A DNA stretch of 64,000 nucleotides, taken from the NCBI RefSeq assembly GCF_009650605.1, contig NZ_WAJT01000003.1:124001-188000 (forward strand), read 5' to 3'. The notes below the pieces were generated by a model that worked only from the letters and a program-made list of their open reading frames with translations, searched no databases and was not told the DNA's origin. The first letter of the stretch is position 1. The number at the start of each line of letters is the position of its first letter. Position numbers and translations under genes: made by a program. Below are positions 16,995 to 24,674 of the stretch, one piece after another. The stretch is from Labrenzia sp. CE80. GTDB taxonomy: Bacteria; Pseudomonadota; Alphaproteobacteria; Rhizobiales; Stappiaceae.

Positions 16995-17516
16995 TTACAA
17001 ACCCAGTTCCTGCGCCTCGGCGCTCACCGCAAGCACCTGGGGCAAATGTCCACATGCTTCGGCAAATTTCAAAAGATCTTCGCGCGCGATCGAGGTCGTC
17101 GCATCATTTAGCAGCGGGTGATAGTTGAGCACCTTGTGCTGCATCATGGCGGCGTCAAAAATCGGCGTCACGTTTTGACCCTCCCGATCGTTGATCAGCG
17201 AAAAGGGCGTCACCGACCCCGGCGTCACACCGAGCGTCTCCATGAGGAGATCCGCATTGCCAAAGGACACCCGGCCCTGAGCGCCGATGATCTGGTGGAT
17301 CTTTTTCAGGTCGATCGTCGCATCATGAAGGGCAACCATCAGGAAGAGGCGTCCCTTCTTATCCTTCAAAAACAGGTTTTTCGTATGGCCGCCAGCAATG
17401 CGATCATGCAGGTCGCCGGATTCCGCAACAGTGAAGACCGGCTGATGGTCGAGCGTCGTCACCTCGATGCCGTGCGTGGCGAAAAAGTCCATTAGGTCGT
17501 TGCGGCTTGCCGGCAT
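16995..17516 (-). CDS. YbaK/ProX-type aminoacyl-tRNA deacylase
   Basis: The 173-residue product has the YbaK/EbsC fold with HTKNLFLKDKKG near residue 63 and the Gly-rich loop GVTPGSVTPF near 115. This matches the free-standing ProX/PrdX group related to the editing domain of prolyl-tRNA synthetase, which removes wrongly attached Ala from tRNA-Pro. The start is the ATG at 17516; an upstream in-frame start at 17573 lacks homology. It is transcribed away from the tRNA-Gly gene. Confidence 0.88.
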   Translation of the reverse strand: MPASRNDLMDFFATHGIEVTTLDHQPVFTVAESGDLHDRIAGGHTKNLFLKDKKGRLFLMVALHDATIDLKKIHQIIGAQGRVSFGNADLLMETLGVTPGSVTPFSLINDREGQNVTPIFDAAMMQHKVLNYHPLLNDATTSIAREDLLKFAEACGHLPQVLAVSAEAQELGL

Positions 17517-17685
17517 GAAATTGTTACCCTGTTCCTGGCTCAATCGGCCCGATTTAGCCCGAACCGGCCCCAAAGCTCAAGGTCGAAATTCTCTTGCAAG
17601 TCCCGGAATTCCTTGATTTTCAAGCAACTTCGCGAGACGATTATCCACAACGCATGTGCATAAATTTTTTGCTGTAATTTGCCTG

Positions 17686-17716
17686 TTGCAATCCATCTCT
17701 TCATAGTCCATATACT
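17686..17716 (+). promoter_or_regulatory. Possible promoter of tRNA-Gly
   Basis: TTGCAA at 17686-17691 and TATACT at 17711-17716 resemble -35 and -10 elements with a 19-base spacer, slightly longer than ideal. The tRNA gene begins about 74 bases after the -10. Confidence 0.35.
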
Positions 17717-17789
17717 GCGCACCTCGCTGAGACAGGGGCCCTTCGGGAACCTCCAAAGTCTGGCAACAGACTGAAGTTCAGCAAAAAAT

Positions 17790-17864
17790 GCGGGTGTAGC
17801 TCAGGGGTAGAGCACAACCTTGCCAAGGTTGGGGTCGAGGGTTCGAATCCCTTCGCCCGCTCCA
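17790..17864 (+). tRNA. tRNA-Gly(GCC)
   Basis: The 75-base gene folds as a standard cloverleaf. The acceptor stem pairs GCGGGTG with CGCCCGC, the D-loop region is GTAGCTCAGGGGTAGAGC, the anticodon stem is CAACC/GGTTG around the anticodon GCC, and the T arm holds GGTTCGAATCC. The CCA end is encoded. A terminator hairpin follows about 18 bases downstream. Confidence 0.97.
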
Positions 17865-17882
17865 AATTCCGCCGAATGGCGC

Positions 17883-17916
17883 AAAGGCCGATGATCTCAA
17901 GATCGTCGGCCTTTTT
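17883..17916 (+). terminator. Terminator after tRNA-Gly
   Basis: AAAGGCCGATGATCT pairs with AGATCGTCGGCCTTT through 15 bp with one G-T pair, and runs into TTTTT. Confidence 0.85.
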
Positions 17917-18055
17917 GGTTTCGGAGCCCTCCCGCTTCACAAGCCTTCATTTACCCTAAGGGGAAACCGCTCGGTAAAACCGCGGAGGCTTAAACCACAG
18001 GGAAAGACCTTTCTCTGATCATGCCCGTGTTTCAGCCTGGTGGGGGAAGCCTTGC

Positions 18056-18544
18056 ATGTTCGCGCTCAAGCGTCCGATTTCACTTGTTATCGTCTTGTTC
18101 TGGTTCAACTTCTGGATGCTGAACGCCCTGGACAAGATCCTGGCGCGGAAAGATCTCGGCAGCTTCCGTTGGTGGGGCAACGATCGAATTGAGAAATTCA
18201 CGATGTATTTCGATCGGCTCTCGATCGATGCCGCCCATGTCTATCCGACCTTGATGTTTGCCGGCATTGTCGAGTTCGCCGTCGCGCTGCCCTTCCTCTA
18301 CGCCGGTTATCATCTGGCCAAAGGGAAGCCCGGCGCGGCAAGGCTCGCCGATCTTGCGATTGCCCTCTCCATCGTGATCTTCCTCGGGTTTGCCGTTTTC
18401 GACGTCATCGTGGGCGACCGGGCCGAACTGCTGGAACACTCAACCTATGTCGGTGTCCTGTTGATCTCGTTCCTGGCCATTGCGGCAGAGATGTTCTTCA
18501 ACCATCTGCGCCGCCTGACGCAGGAAGAAAACGTCGAGGCGTAA
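18056..18544 (+). CDS. Small integral membrane protein of unknown function
   Basis: The 162-residue product has four predicted membrane helices (about residues 8-25, 68-88, 103-122 and 128-148) and no recognised motif. A 45-residue soluble loop after the first helix carries many aromatic and charged residues (RWWGND, EKFTMYFDR). The helix layout recalls DoxX-like or cytochrome-associated proteins, but I cannot assign a family. A small cytochrome c gene follows after 119 bp on the same strand, so a role in an electron-transfer module is possible but unsupported. Confidence 0.6.
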   Translation: MFALKRPISLVIVLFWFNFWMLNALDKILARKDLGSFRWWGNDRIEKFTMYFDRLSIDAAHVYPTLMFAGIVEFAVALPFLYAGYHLAKGKPGAARLADLAIALSIVIFLGFAVFDVIVGDRAELLEHSTYVGVLLISFLAIAAEMFFNHLRRLTQEENVEA

Positions 18545-18663
18545 AAGGCAAGCACTTTGACCAGACGCAAAGCGCCCCAAGACACCTGCGTGCAATGCTT
18601 TCGCCCTGACGTTTGAGGGGTCTTTCGGTGTGGTCGCCGGCTGCTTGATTGAGGGAGAGAGCA

Positions 18664-18993
18664 ATGAAAATATTCAGGACGCGCGTCTTAATGGTCGCCC
18701 TGTCGCTCGCCGCCTTGCCGCTGCTTTCGACACCTGGCACAGCGGCAGACAGGGCAAACGGCAAGGTCCTCGCCCTGAAATGGTGTTCGGCTTGCCATCT
18801 GGTCTCAAAGGACCAGCCGGTTGTGAACGACGCTTCGCTTGCAAGCTTTTACGAGCTGGCCACAGAGGACGCGATCTCCGAGGCGACGTTGAAGACCTTC
18901 CTCGCCGACCCGCATCCGCAAATGCCCGGCATGAGCCTCTCCAACATGGAGACTGCTGACATTGCCCGCTACATCAAGACGCTGGAGCCTTGA
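18664..18993 (+). CDS. Small periplasmic c-type cytochrome
   Basis: The 109-residue product has a signal peptide of about 28 residues ending PGTAA, then one haem-binding motif CSACH (Cys41, Cys44, His45). A Met in HPQMPGM (87 or 90) is the likely sixth ligand of class I cytochrome c. The mature protein would have about 80 residues, a small soluble electron carrier in the periplasm. The ATG at 18664 follows a purine-rich GGGAGAGAG ribosome site. Haem would be attached by the Ccm system encoded at 40.5-43.5 kb. Confidence 0.88.
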   Translation: MKIFRTRVLMVALSLAALPLLSTPGTAADRANGKVLALKWCSACHLVSKDQPVVNDASLASFYELATEDAISEATLKTFLADPHPQMPGMSLSNMETADIARYIKTLEP

Positions 18994-19965
18994 TCAGAGA
19001 GCGAGTTCCGCACAGACCGCCGCATGAAACGAGCCCTCCTGCACATCTGTCTCCGCGTCCTTGAGTTCGTCGGTAAGCTGCTCATTGAAAACGTGAATTC
19101 CGGCCACGCGTCTCCTAAGCGATGTGCTGACCACAATATGGTCAAGCGCCTGCCCCCGGCCGTTATGCAGCACAGTGCGGCGTTCTTCCGCCGGCAAAAT
19201 CCCATCAACCTGATACATCTGACGCGTGGCCAGATCCTGATTTCCGGTATCCTCCGGATCCGCGCAGATCAGCCTGAGAGCGCTCGCGTCCTCGGTCGCA
19301 TTGAAGTCGCCTGCCGCCGCAATCAAGGCATCCGGCTCCTTGTCGAACAGGGCATCAATGGCCAACCTCAGGTCCAGCGCCTGAGCCGTTCGCTTCATCG
19401 TCGACAGAAAATACCCTTCCGCCCAGGCCGAACTGCTTTTCCAGCAGCTCGCCCCAGACTTTCCGCCGGGCAAAGCCGCAGCGATCGGAGCACGCAAATG
19501 CACCACAAAAAGATGCAAGGACTGCTCTGCGCCGATGTCCAGCTTCACCTGCAGGATCGGGCGGTCGAACCGCATGAGGTCTTCGCAGATGTCGTCCGCA
19601 CCCGTCGTTTTCGGCCGCCAGAGCGGCGGCTCAACCCTTGCATGATAGAGAACCTGAACCTCGTCGATCGGATAGCGGGACAGCACGAGAAGATTGTGCC
19701 GGTCAGCCGGCCCCAGGAGATCGGGCCTTTGGCCGGCGGCGCGGTTGAAATCCGCATAAGGCGTTTCGGCAAGAAGAAGGTCCAGAGCGGCAAAGTCGCG
19801 CCGCTTTTCGCCGAGCGGCTTCTGCGCATTCACCTCCTGCAGACAAAGAATATCCGCATCCAGTTCGATCAGCCGAGGACGCAGAGCCGAAAGCCGTGGC
19901 CCCAGATTGGCCGGCCTGAACCGATCCTCGCCGAAAGACTCCAGATTGAAGGTCGCAAGGCGCAT
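18994..19965 (-). CDS. Endonuclease/exonuclease/phosphatase (EEP) family protein
   Basis: The 323-residue product begins MRLATFNLESFGED and contains the metal-site sequence ILCLQEVN near residue 38, GDFNATED near 220 and a terminal LDHIVVS. These are the canonical EEP motifs (Asn and Glu for Mg2+, Asp/Asn, and Asp-His). The substrate could be nucleic acid or a phospho-compound; the sequence does not decide. No signal peptide is seen with this start, which has GAGG upstream. It converges on the cytochrome gene, the two stops being adjacent. Confidence 0.88.
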   Translation of the reverse strand: MRLATFNLESFGEDRFRPANLGPRLSALRPRLIELDADILCLQEVNAQKPLGEKRRDFAALDLLLAETPYADFNRAAGQRPDLLGPADRHNLLVLSRYPIDEVQVLYHARVEPPLWRPKTTGADDICEDLMRFDRPILQVKLDIGAEQSLHLFVVHLRAPIAAALPGGKSGASCWKSSSAWAEGYFLSTMKRTAQALDLRLAIDALFDKEPDALIAAAGDFNATEDASALRLICADPEDTGNQDLATRQMYQVDGILPAEERRTVLHNGRGQALDHIVVSTSLRRRVAGIHVFNEQLTDELKDAETDVQEGSFHAAVCAELAL

Positions 19966-20076
19966 TTCTTGTTCCTCAAGCCAGGGCGGGCAGTCACGCA
20001 GACGCAAGCATAGCCTGCACCGGCACATGGTGATAGGACACATCAAGCCTCTATTACCGCGAACGAGATCGCTGCC

Positions 20077-20478
20077 ATGACCTCAAATGCCTGCCCCTGC
20101 GGCGCCGGAAAACCCTTTGAGCTGTGCTGCGAACCCTTTCTCACCAGCCGTGCAAGACCTGAAACGGCGGAAGAATTGATGCGTTCGCGCTACAGTGCCT
20201 ATGTCCGCGAAAACATTCCCTATCTGAAGGAAACGCTTTGGCCGAAGTTCCAATCGTCCTTTGATTCTGCCGCGACAGCAAAATGGGCGTCGGAAAGCCA
20301 CTGGACCGGCCTCAAGGTTCTCGGCGGCACGAAAGGTGCGGCGAGTGACCGGGAGGGAACGGTGCTGTTCGAAGCAAGCTATCTTGCAGGCGGCAAACTG
20401 GTGACCCATCGGGAAAACAGCCTGTTCAGGAAAAAATCCGGGCGCTGGTACTACCTGGAAGCAGTCCCAACGCCCTGA
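20077..20478 (+). CDS. YchJ family SEC-C motif protein
   Basis: The 133-residue product starts with a SEC-C zinc motif: CPCGAGKPFELCC at residues 6-18. It continues with the UPF0225/YchJ pattern ELMRSRYSAYV and a cystatin-like domain ending FRKKSGRWYYLE. The function is not known; SEC-C zinc modules often mediate protein contacts. It is divergent from the EEP gene. Confidence 0.9.
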   Translation: MTSNACPCGAGKPFELCCEPFLTSRARPETAEELMRSRYSAYVRENIPYLKETLWPKFQSSFDSAATAKWASESHWTGLKVLGGTKGAASDREGTVLFEASYLAGGKLVTHRENSLFRKKSGRWYYLEAVPTP

Positions 20479-20526
20479 CGACAAAAAAGCACTCGCCAAT
20501 GATGGAATTGACGTCTGACTGATTTA

Positions 20527-21297
20527 TCAGTTGCGACCCGCCATCACGCCTCCGTCGACATCCCACACTGCTCCGGTGACCCAAGCAGCTTCATCGGACA
20601 ACAGGAATGCGATGGTTGCGGCGACATCATCTGCTGTACCAATGCGACCGATGGGATGGAATGCGTCGAAACCCGCCTTCAAGGTTTGAGAGATTTCTGC
20701 AGGCGGAATGAAAGCTCCGTAAATCGGCGTTTCCACGACAGCAGGCGCAACAGCATTCACGCGAATGCCCTTATCACCTAGCTCCATGGCCAGATGTTGG
20801 GTCATCGCATGAAGGCCTGCCTTTGCCATGGAATAGGCGGACGAAGGCGTCGCCTTGACAGCCTGATGGGCCCACATGGAGCCAATGTTGACGATGGATC
20901 CGCCACCGCCTTCCGCCATGTTCGCGGCAACTGCCTGCGTCACCATGAAGGCCGCGCGATTGAAGGCATGATAATAGTCATAGTCCTCGACAGTGTGATC
21001 CAGGAACGGCTTGGGGCTGAATGCGCCCGAGGCATTGACCAACGCCGCAACAGGACGATCCAGGCCCTCAATCTGGCGCATGAGCTCGGTAAGGTCACTC
21101 TGTTCGGTAACATCCACCCGCCAGGTACCAACCTCGGCATCTGCTTGCGCAAGGATGTCATTTCTGGCTTGTTCCAGCTTGGTCATATGACGACCCGTAA
21201 GAACCAAATCATAGCCGGCCTTGGCCAATCGAAAAGCCGTTGCGAGCCCGATGCCCGAGGACCCTCCCTGAACGAGGGCCAGTTTGTCATGCGTCAT
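20527..21297 (-). CDS. Short-chain dehydrogenase/reductase, TetR-controlled
   Basis: The 256-residue product is a classical SDR with the cofactor motif GGSSGIG at residues 11-17 and the catalytic YSMAK near residue 160. The usual NNAG is replaced by NASG near residue 88. The substrate is not evident. The start has GGAG 7 bases upstream. It is divergent from a TetR regulator, and both of the probable TetR operators lie in the 117-bp spacer, so repression by that regulator is likely. Confidence 0.85.
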   Translation of the reverse strand: MTHDKLALVQGGSSGIGLATAFRLAKAGYDLVLTGRHMTKLEQARNDILAQADAEVGTWRVDVTEQSDLTELMRQIEGLDRPVAALVNASGAFSPKPFLDHTVEDYDYYHAFNRAAFMVTQAVAANMAEGGGGSIVNIGSMWAHQAVKATPSSAYSMAKAGLHAMTQHLAMELGDKGIRVNAVAPAVVETPIYGAFIPPAEISQTLKAGFDAFHPIGRIGTADDVAATIAFLLSDEAAWVTGAVWDVDGGVMAGRN

Positions 21298-21324
21298 TTT
21301 CTTTCTCCTATGCCCGCAAAAACT

Positions 21325-21342
21325 ATCTACTGATAGATAGAT
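21325..21342. promoter_or_regulatory. Probable TetR operator 1
   Basis: The inverted repeat CTATCTA-CTGA-TAGATAG lies 28 bp upstream of the SDR start. It shares its core with the second site at 21381-21402. Confidence 0.6.
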
Positions 21343-21380
21343 GAAATTGAAATGACGCTTGCCAGCCCTTTCGTCAAGCC

Positions 21381-21402
21381 TTATCTATCAATCGATAGGT
21401 AA
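21381..21402. promoter_or_regulatory. Probable TetR operator 2
   Basis: The inverted repeat TTATCTATC-AATC-GATAGGTAA has one mismatch. It lies 12 bp before the regulator start, fitting autorepression. Confidence 0.6.
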
Positions 21403-21414
21403 ACTGAGATCACA

Positions 21415-21990
21415 ATGTCGAAAAAAACCAGCCAGACGGAAGACCGCCTTCTTGATCTTGCAGAGAGTCTGATCCGAAAGAACGGTTACAACGGCTTCAG
21501 CTTTCGAGAGCTCGCCGCAGGCATTGGGGTCAAGAGCTCAAGCGTGCACTACTATTTTCCCACGAAGGCACATCTCGGGGCCAAGGTTGCAAGGCGCTAT
21601 ACAGACCGTTTTGTCGCCCTGCTCGAAAAGAATCTCGCTTCCGCCGGACCGGGTCTCACAGCCGACGCGATCCTCGACCGTTTGCATGCCCTCTTTCGCA
21701 AAGCGCTGACGGAAGACGGACAAATGTGTCTCTGTGGCGTTCTTGCCGCCGAGGCCGCGGGATTGCCAGAAGAAGTCGCCATGGAAACACGCACATTTTT
21801 CAGCCGGCTCAGCCAATGCCTGGAAGATGCGCTTGCTCAGACGACATGGGGCCAAGGTCAAAGCGCGCAAGCCCGGCGCGGGGCAGCGCTCAAAGCACTC
21901 GCGCTCTACGAAGGAGCCCTGCTTGTCGCCCGCCTTAACGGATCTACTGAGTTGTTCGACCTGATCGAGGCCGATCGCCTTGAGGCCTGA
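21415..21990 (+). CDS. TetR/AcrR family transcriptional regulator
   Basis: The 191-residue product has an N-terminal TetR helix-turn-helix: GFSFRELAAGIGVKSSSVHYYF is seen in parts between residues 28 and 49, followed by the usual KAHLG. The C-terminal ligand-binding half contains MCLCGVLAAEAAGLP near residue 103, resembling the group of regulators that control nearby oxidoreductases. It is divergent from an SDR gene, with two matching operators between them. Confidence 0.9.
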   Translation: MSKKTSQTEDRLLDLAESLIRKNGYNGFSFRELAAGIGVKSSSVHYYFPTKAHLGAKVARRYTDRFVALLEKNLASAGPGLTADAILDRLHALFRKALTEDGQMCLCGVLAAEAAGLPEEVAMETRTFFSRLSQCLEDALAQTTWGQGQSAQARRGAALKALALYEGALLVARLNGSTELFDLIEADRLEA

Positions 21991-22086
21991 GACCACCTAA
22001 AGACCTGTGGGGTTGGACCGAACATCGGCGATACACGCAGATGTCATCATAAGGCGACGGAATGTTAAATCCCTCATGCGATAACC

Positions 22087-23499
22087 ATGCGGAATTTAAC
22101 TTGGGGATTTTTCCGGTTGCGTCTTTTCACGGAGACATGGACACAGCATTTGCGGCCACTCGGCGCGCTGATCGATCGCTTGCGCGCCCTGCTCGACGGC
22201 GGCGCCTCGCGCATGGCGCTTTCGACGTTCGCAGTCAGAGTTGCGGGCGCGGTCCTAGCTTTTCTGTCGCAGATCATCCTCGCTCGATTGATGGGCGCCC
22301 ATGAATACGGCATCTACTCACTCGCTTGGACCTGGATCATCGTCCTTGGCATTTTCGCCTGCATCGGCTTTTCTTCCTCCCCCAATCGCTTCATTCCCGA
22401 ATACACACAGAACGGCGACCTGGCGCGCCTTCGCGGATTCCTGAAAGCAAGCCGTCTCAGCGCACTGATCACCGGCTTTCTTCTGGCCGCACTGGGAATG
22501 GTGACCGTTCAGCTTGTTAGCCCCGTAATCGAGCCCTATTATGTCTGGCCGCTGACAATCATTTTCCTGGCCCTGCCGCTCTTTGCCCTGGGCGGTGTAC
22601 AAGACGGCATTGCACGCAGCTACGACTGGCCGTCGCTCGCAATGCTGCCGACCTATATCTGGCGGCCACTCGCGATCATCGCCCTGATCCTGGCGCTCAT
22701 TTTTGCCGGTGAACCGGCGAACGCACTCACTGCCGCAGCCGCGGCGATCGCCGCCACCTGGGTCGTCGCATTCTATCAGCTGTTCATGTTGAACAAGCGC
22801 CTTGACGGTGAAGTGTCTCCCGGGCCGCGCAAGATCGAACTGAATGGCTGGCTCGCAATCTCTTTGCCGATGCTTTTGGTCGAAGGCTTCCTGCAGCTGA
22901 TCACCAGTGCGGACGTCATCATGGTGAGCTTCTGGCACAGCCCGGAAGAGGTCGGCGTCTACTTTGCAGCCTCCAAGACACTCGCATTGGTGCATTTCGT
23001 CTATTTTGCCGTCCGCGCGGCGTCAGCCCACCGGTTCTCGAAATTCATCCACTCCGATGACCGCGAAGGCCTTGCCGCCTATGTCCGGCAAGCCTCCTTC
23101 TGGACGTTCTGGCCATCTCTGGCCGCGGGCCTAGGATTGTTGCTGATCGGGCCATTGTTGCTCAGCCTGTTCGGCAAAGGCTTCGAGGCGGGTTACCCGC
23201 TGATTGCGGTGCTGCTCATCGGCGTTCTCGCCCGCGCCTCCGTCGGCCCGGCGGACGCCCTTTTGACCATGAGCGGCCACCAGAAAAGCTGTGCCAAGAT
23301 CTATGCGGCAACCTTTTCCATCAATGTCCTGCTCAACATTCTCCTGATCCCCTTGCTGGGTCTGACCGGCGCGGCCCTGGCAACAACTCTTTCCATCATT
23401 TTCGAGGCTGCAAGCCTCGCCACCACGGCTCACCGAAAGCTGCAAGTTCGGACATTTGTCCTGCCCTGGCGGGCCTTGCCGGGCGGTTCGCAACCGTGA
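22087..23499 (+). CDS. Wzx-like polysaccharide flippase (MOP superfamily)
   Basis: The 470-residue product has about 12 predicted membrane helices. It carries the N-terminal pattern RVAGAVLAFLSQIILARLMG, typical of the polysaccharide-export branch of the MOP superfamily (RfbX/Wzx/lipopolysaccharide flippases). Such proteins move lipid-linked sugars across the inner membrane. A 40-residue cytoplasmic N-terminus precedes the first helix. The last four bases overlap the start of the next gene (GTGA), so the two are translationally coupled. No ribosome site is obvious. Confidence 0.85.
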   Translation: MRNLTWGFFRLRLFTETWTQHLRPLGALIDRLRALLDGGASRMALSTFAVRVAGAVLAFLSQIILARLMGAHEYGIYSLAWTWIIVLGIFACIGFSSSPNRFIPEYTQNGDLARLRGFLKASRLSALITGFLLAALGMVTVQLVSPVIEPYYVWPLTIIFLALPLFALGGVQDGIARSYDWPSLAMLPTYIWRPLAIIALILALIFAGEPANALTAAAAAIAATWVVAFYQLFMLNKRLDGEVSPGPRKIELNGWLAISLPMLLVEGFLQLITSADVIMVSFWHSPEEVGVYFAASKTLALVHFVYFAVRAASAHRFSKFIHSDDREGLAAYVRQASFWTFWPSLAAGLGLLLIGPLLLSLFGKGFEAGYPLIAVLLIGVLARASVGPADALLTMSGHQKSCAKIYAATFSINVLLNILLIPLLGLTGAALATTLSIIFEAASLATTAHRKLQVRTFVLPWRALPGGSQP

Positions 23500-24653
23500 T
23501 CCATGAACCCGCAGATGCGTCCGGTCACGGCCCATTGGCAGAAGGCTCTCTCGAGCCGCTGATCCTGGATCCCAGCACTGCTGGTTGCGACCTGGACGCG
23601 TGGCGGAAGCTTTCTGCGAACGCTCTCGACCCGAACCCGTTCTTCGGTCCCGATTTTCTCATTCCTTTCCTGGAAAACACCGGAAAGTCAGGCGTTCGCC
23701 TGTTCGTCATCCGATGCGGCAAGACCGGAGACTGGCTTATGGCCGCGCCGATGGGCCGCCGAAGGCTTGGCCTCGCCGTTTCGGCCGCCAGCAGCTGGGC
23801 CACTGAGTATGGCCCTCTTGGCACGCCACTTCTTTCTTCCAGCGCACCCCAGGGTGTTCCAGCCGCTTTTCTCGCCCTGACGGCGGAAAGAGCCCGCCTG
23901 CCCTTGATTGCATTTCCTTATCTGCCATTCGAGAGCGCAACCGCACGAGCGATAGAGGCCACCGGAAACTGGAGTTTCCAGCGCGGGCCGGTTTCCATGC
24001 GAGCCAGCCATTCGGCTGGTCCTGAAGGTGAGGCACAATTTGCGAAGGCCTTCAGCGGCAAGAGACGAAAGGAATTGCCGCGCCTGATCCGGCGTCTCTC
24101 CCAGGAAGGTGAGGTAAAGCTTGAAAGCTTCAGCACTGGCGAAGTGCCCCATCACTTCGAGAGATTTCTCCAGCTTGAAGCATCCGGTTGGAAAGGAACG
24201 CGCGGAACCGCGCTGCTCAGCCACCAAAACACGGCAAGATTCGCGCGCGAAATGATTGCAAAGTTCGCCGCATCCGGTGGCGTCCGCATCGACACCGTCA
24301 GTGTTGCCGAAAAGCCGATCGCCATGCTGATCATCATACTCGATGCAGGCCGGGCCTTTTCGTGGAAAATCGCCTTTGACGAAAGCTACGCCCGGTTCTC
24401 TCCCGGCGCTCAGATCACGCTATTTGCTCTGGAACGAAATCTCCAAGAGCCAGGGATCACCGGCGGCGATTCCCTCGCCGTTCCAGGCCACCCGATGATC
24501 GAGCCACTTTGGCGTGGACGGCTGAGCTACGGCACGCTTCTTTGTGCCCGCTCGGTTCCGGGGCGCGCCCTCCAAATCGCAGCGAAGTACGACTTGGCTC
24601 TGGAAGGGGACATACGGCGAGTGGCGCGAAAGCTTCTGCGCCGGGCAGGCTAG
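23496..24653 (+). CDS. GNAT/FemAB-like (BioF2-type) acyltransferase
   Basis: The 385-residue product matches the CelD/BioF2-like branch of GNAT transferases found in polysaccharide clusters: GKRRKELPRLIRRLSQEG near residue 188, then FLQLEASGWKGTRGTAL near 230, and the acyl-acceptor half ending in AFDESYARFSPGAQ. It is cytoplasmic by prediction. It starts with GTG overlapping the flippase stop, so the pair probably modifies and exports the same cell-surface glycan. The acyl donor and acceptor are not known. Confidence 0.8.
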   Translation: MIHEPADASGHGPLAEGSLEPLILDPSTAGCDLDAWRKLSANALDPNPFFGPDFLIPFLENTGKSGVRLFVIRCGKTGDWLMAAPMGRRRLGLAVSAASSWATEYGPLGTPLLSSSAPQGVPAAFLALTAERARLPLIAFPYLPFESATARAIEATGNWSFQRGPVSMRASHSAGPEGEAQFAKAFSGKRRKELPRLIRRLSQEGEVKLESFSTGEVPHHFERFLQLEASGWKGTRGTALLSHQNTARFAREMIAKFAASGGVRIDTVSVAEKPIAMLIIILDAGRAFSWKIAFDESYARFSPGAQITLFALERNLQEPGITGGDSLAVPGHPMIEPLWRGRLSYGTLLCARSVPGRALQIAAKYDLALEGDIRRVARKLLRRAG

Positions 24654-24674
24654 GCCGAGATCTAGCGAAGATCT

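Noticed and set aside
17641..17649. Perfect DnaA-box sequence TTATCCACA
   Set aside because: A single box without a cluster, AT-rich unwinding element or replication genes nearby does not indicate an origin; chance occurrence is likely.
17790..17864. tRNA-Gly as a possible integration site
   Set aside because: No integrase, no direct repeat of the tRNA 3' end and no change of gene content follows it.
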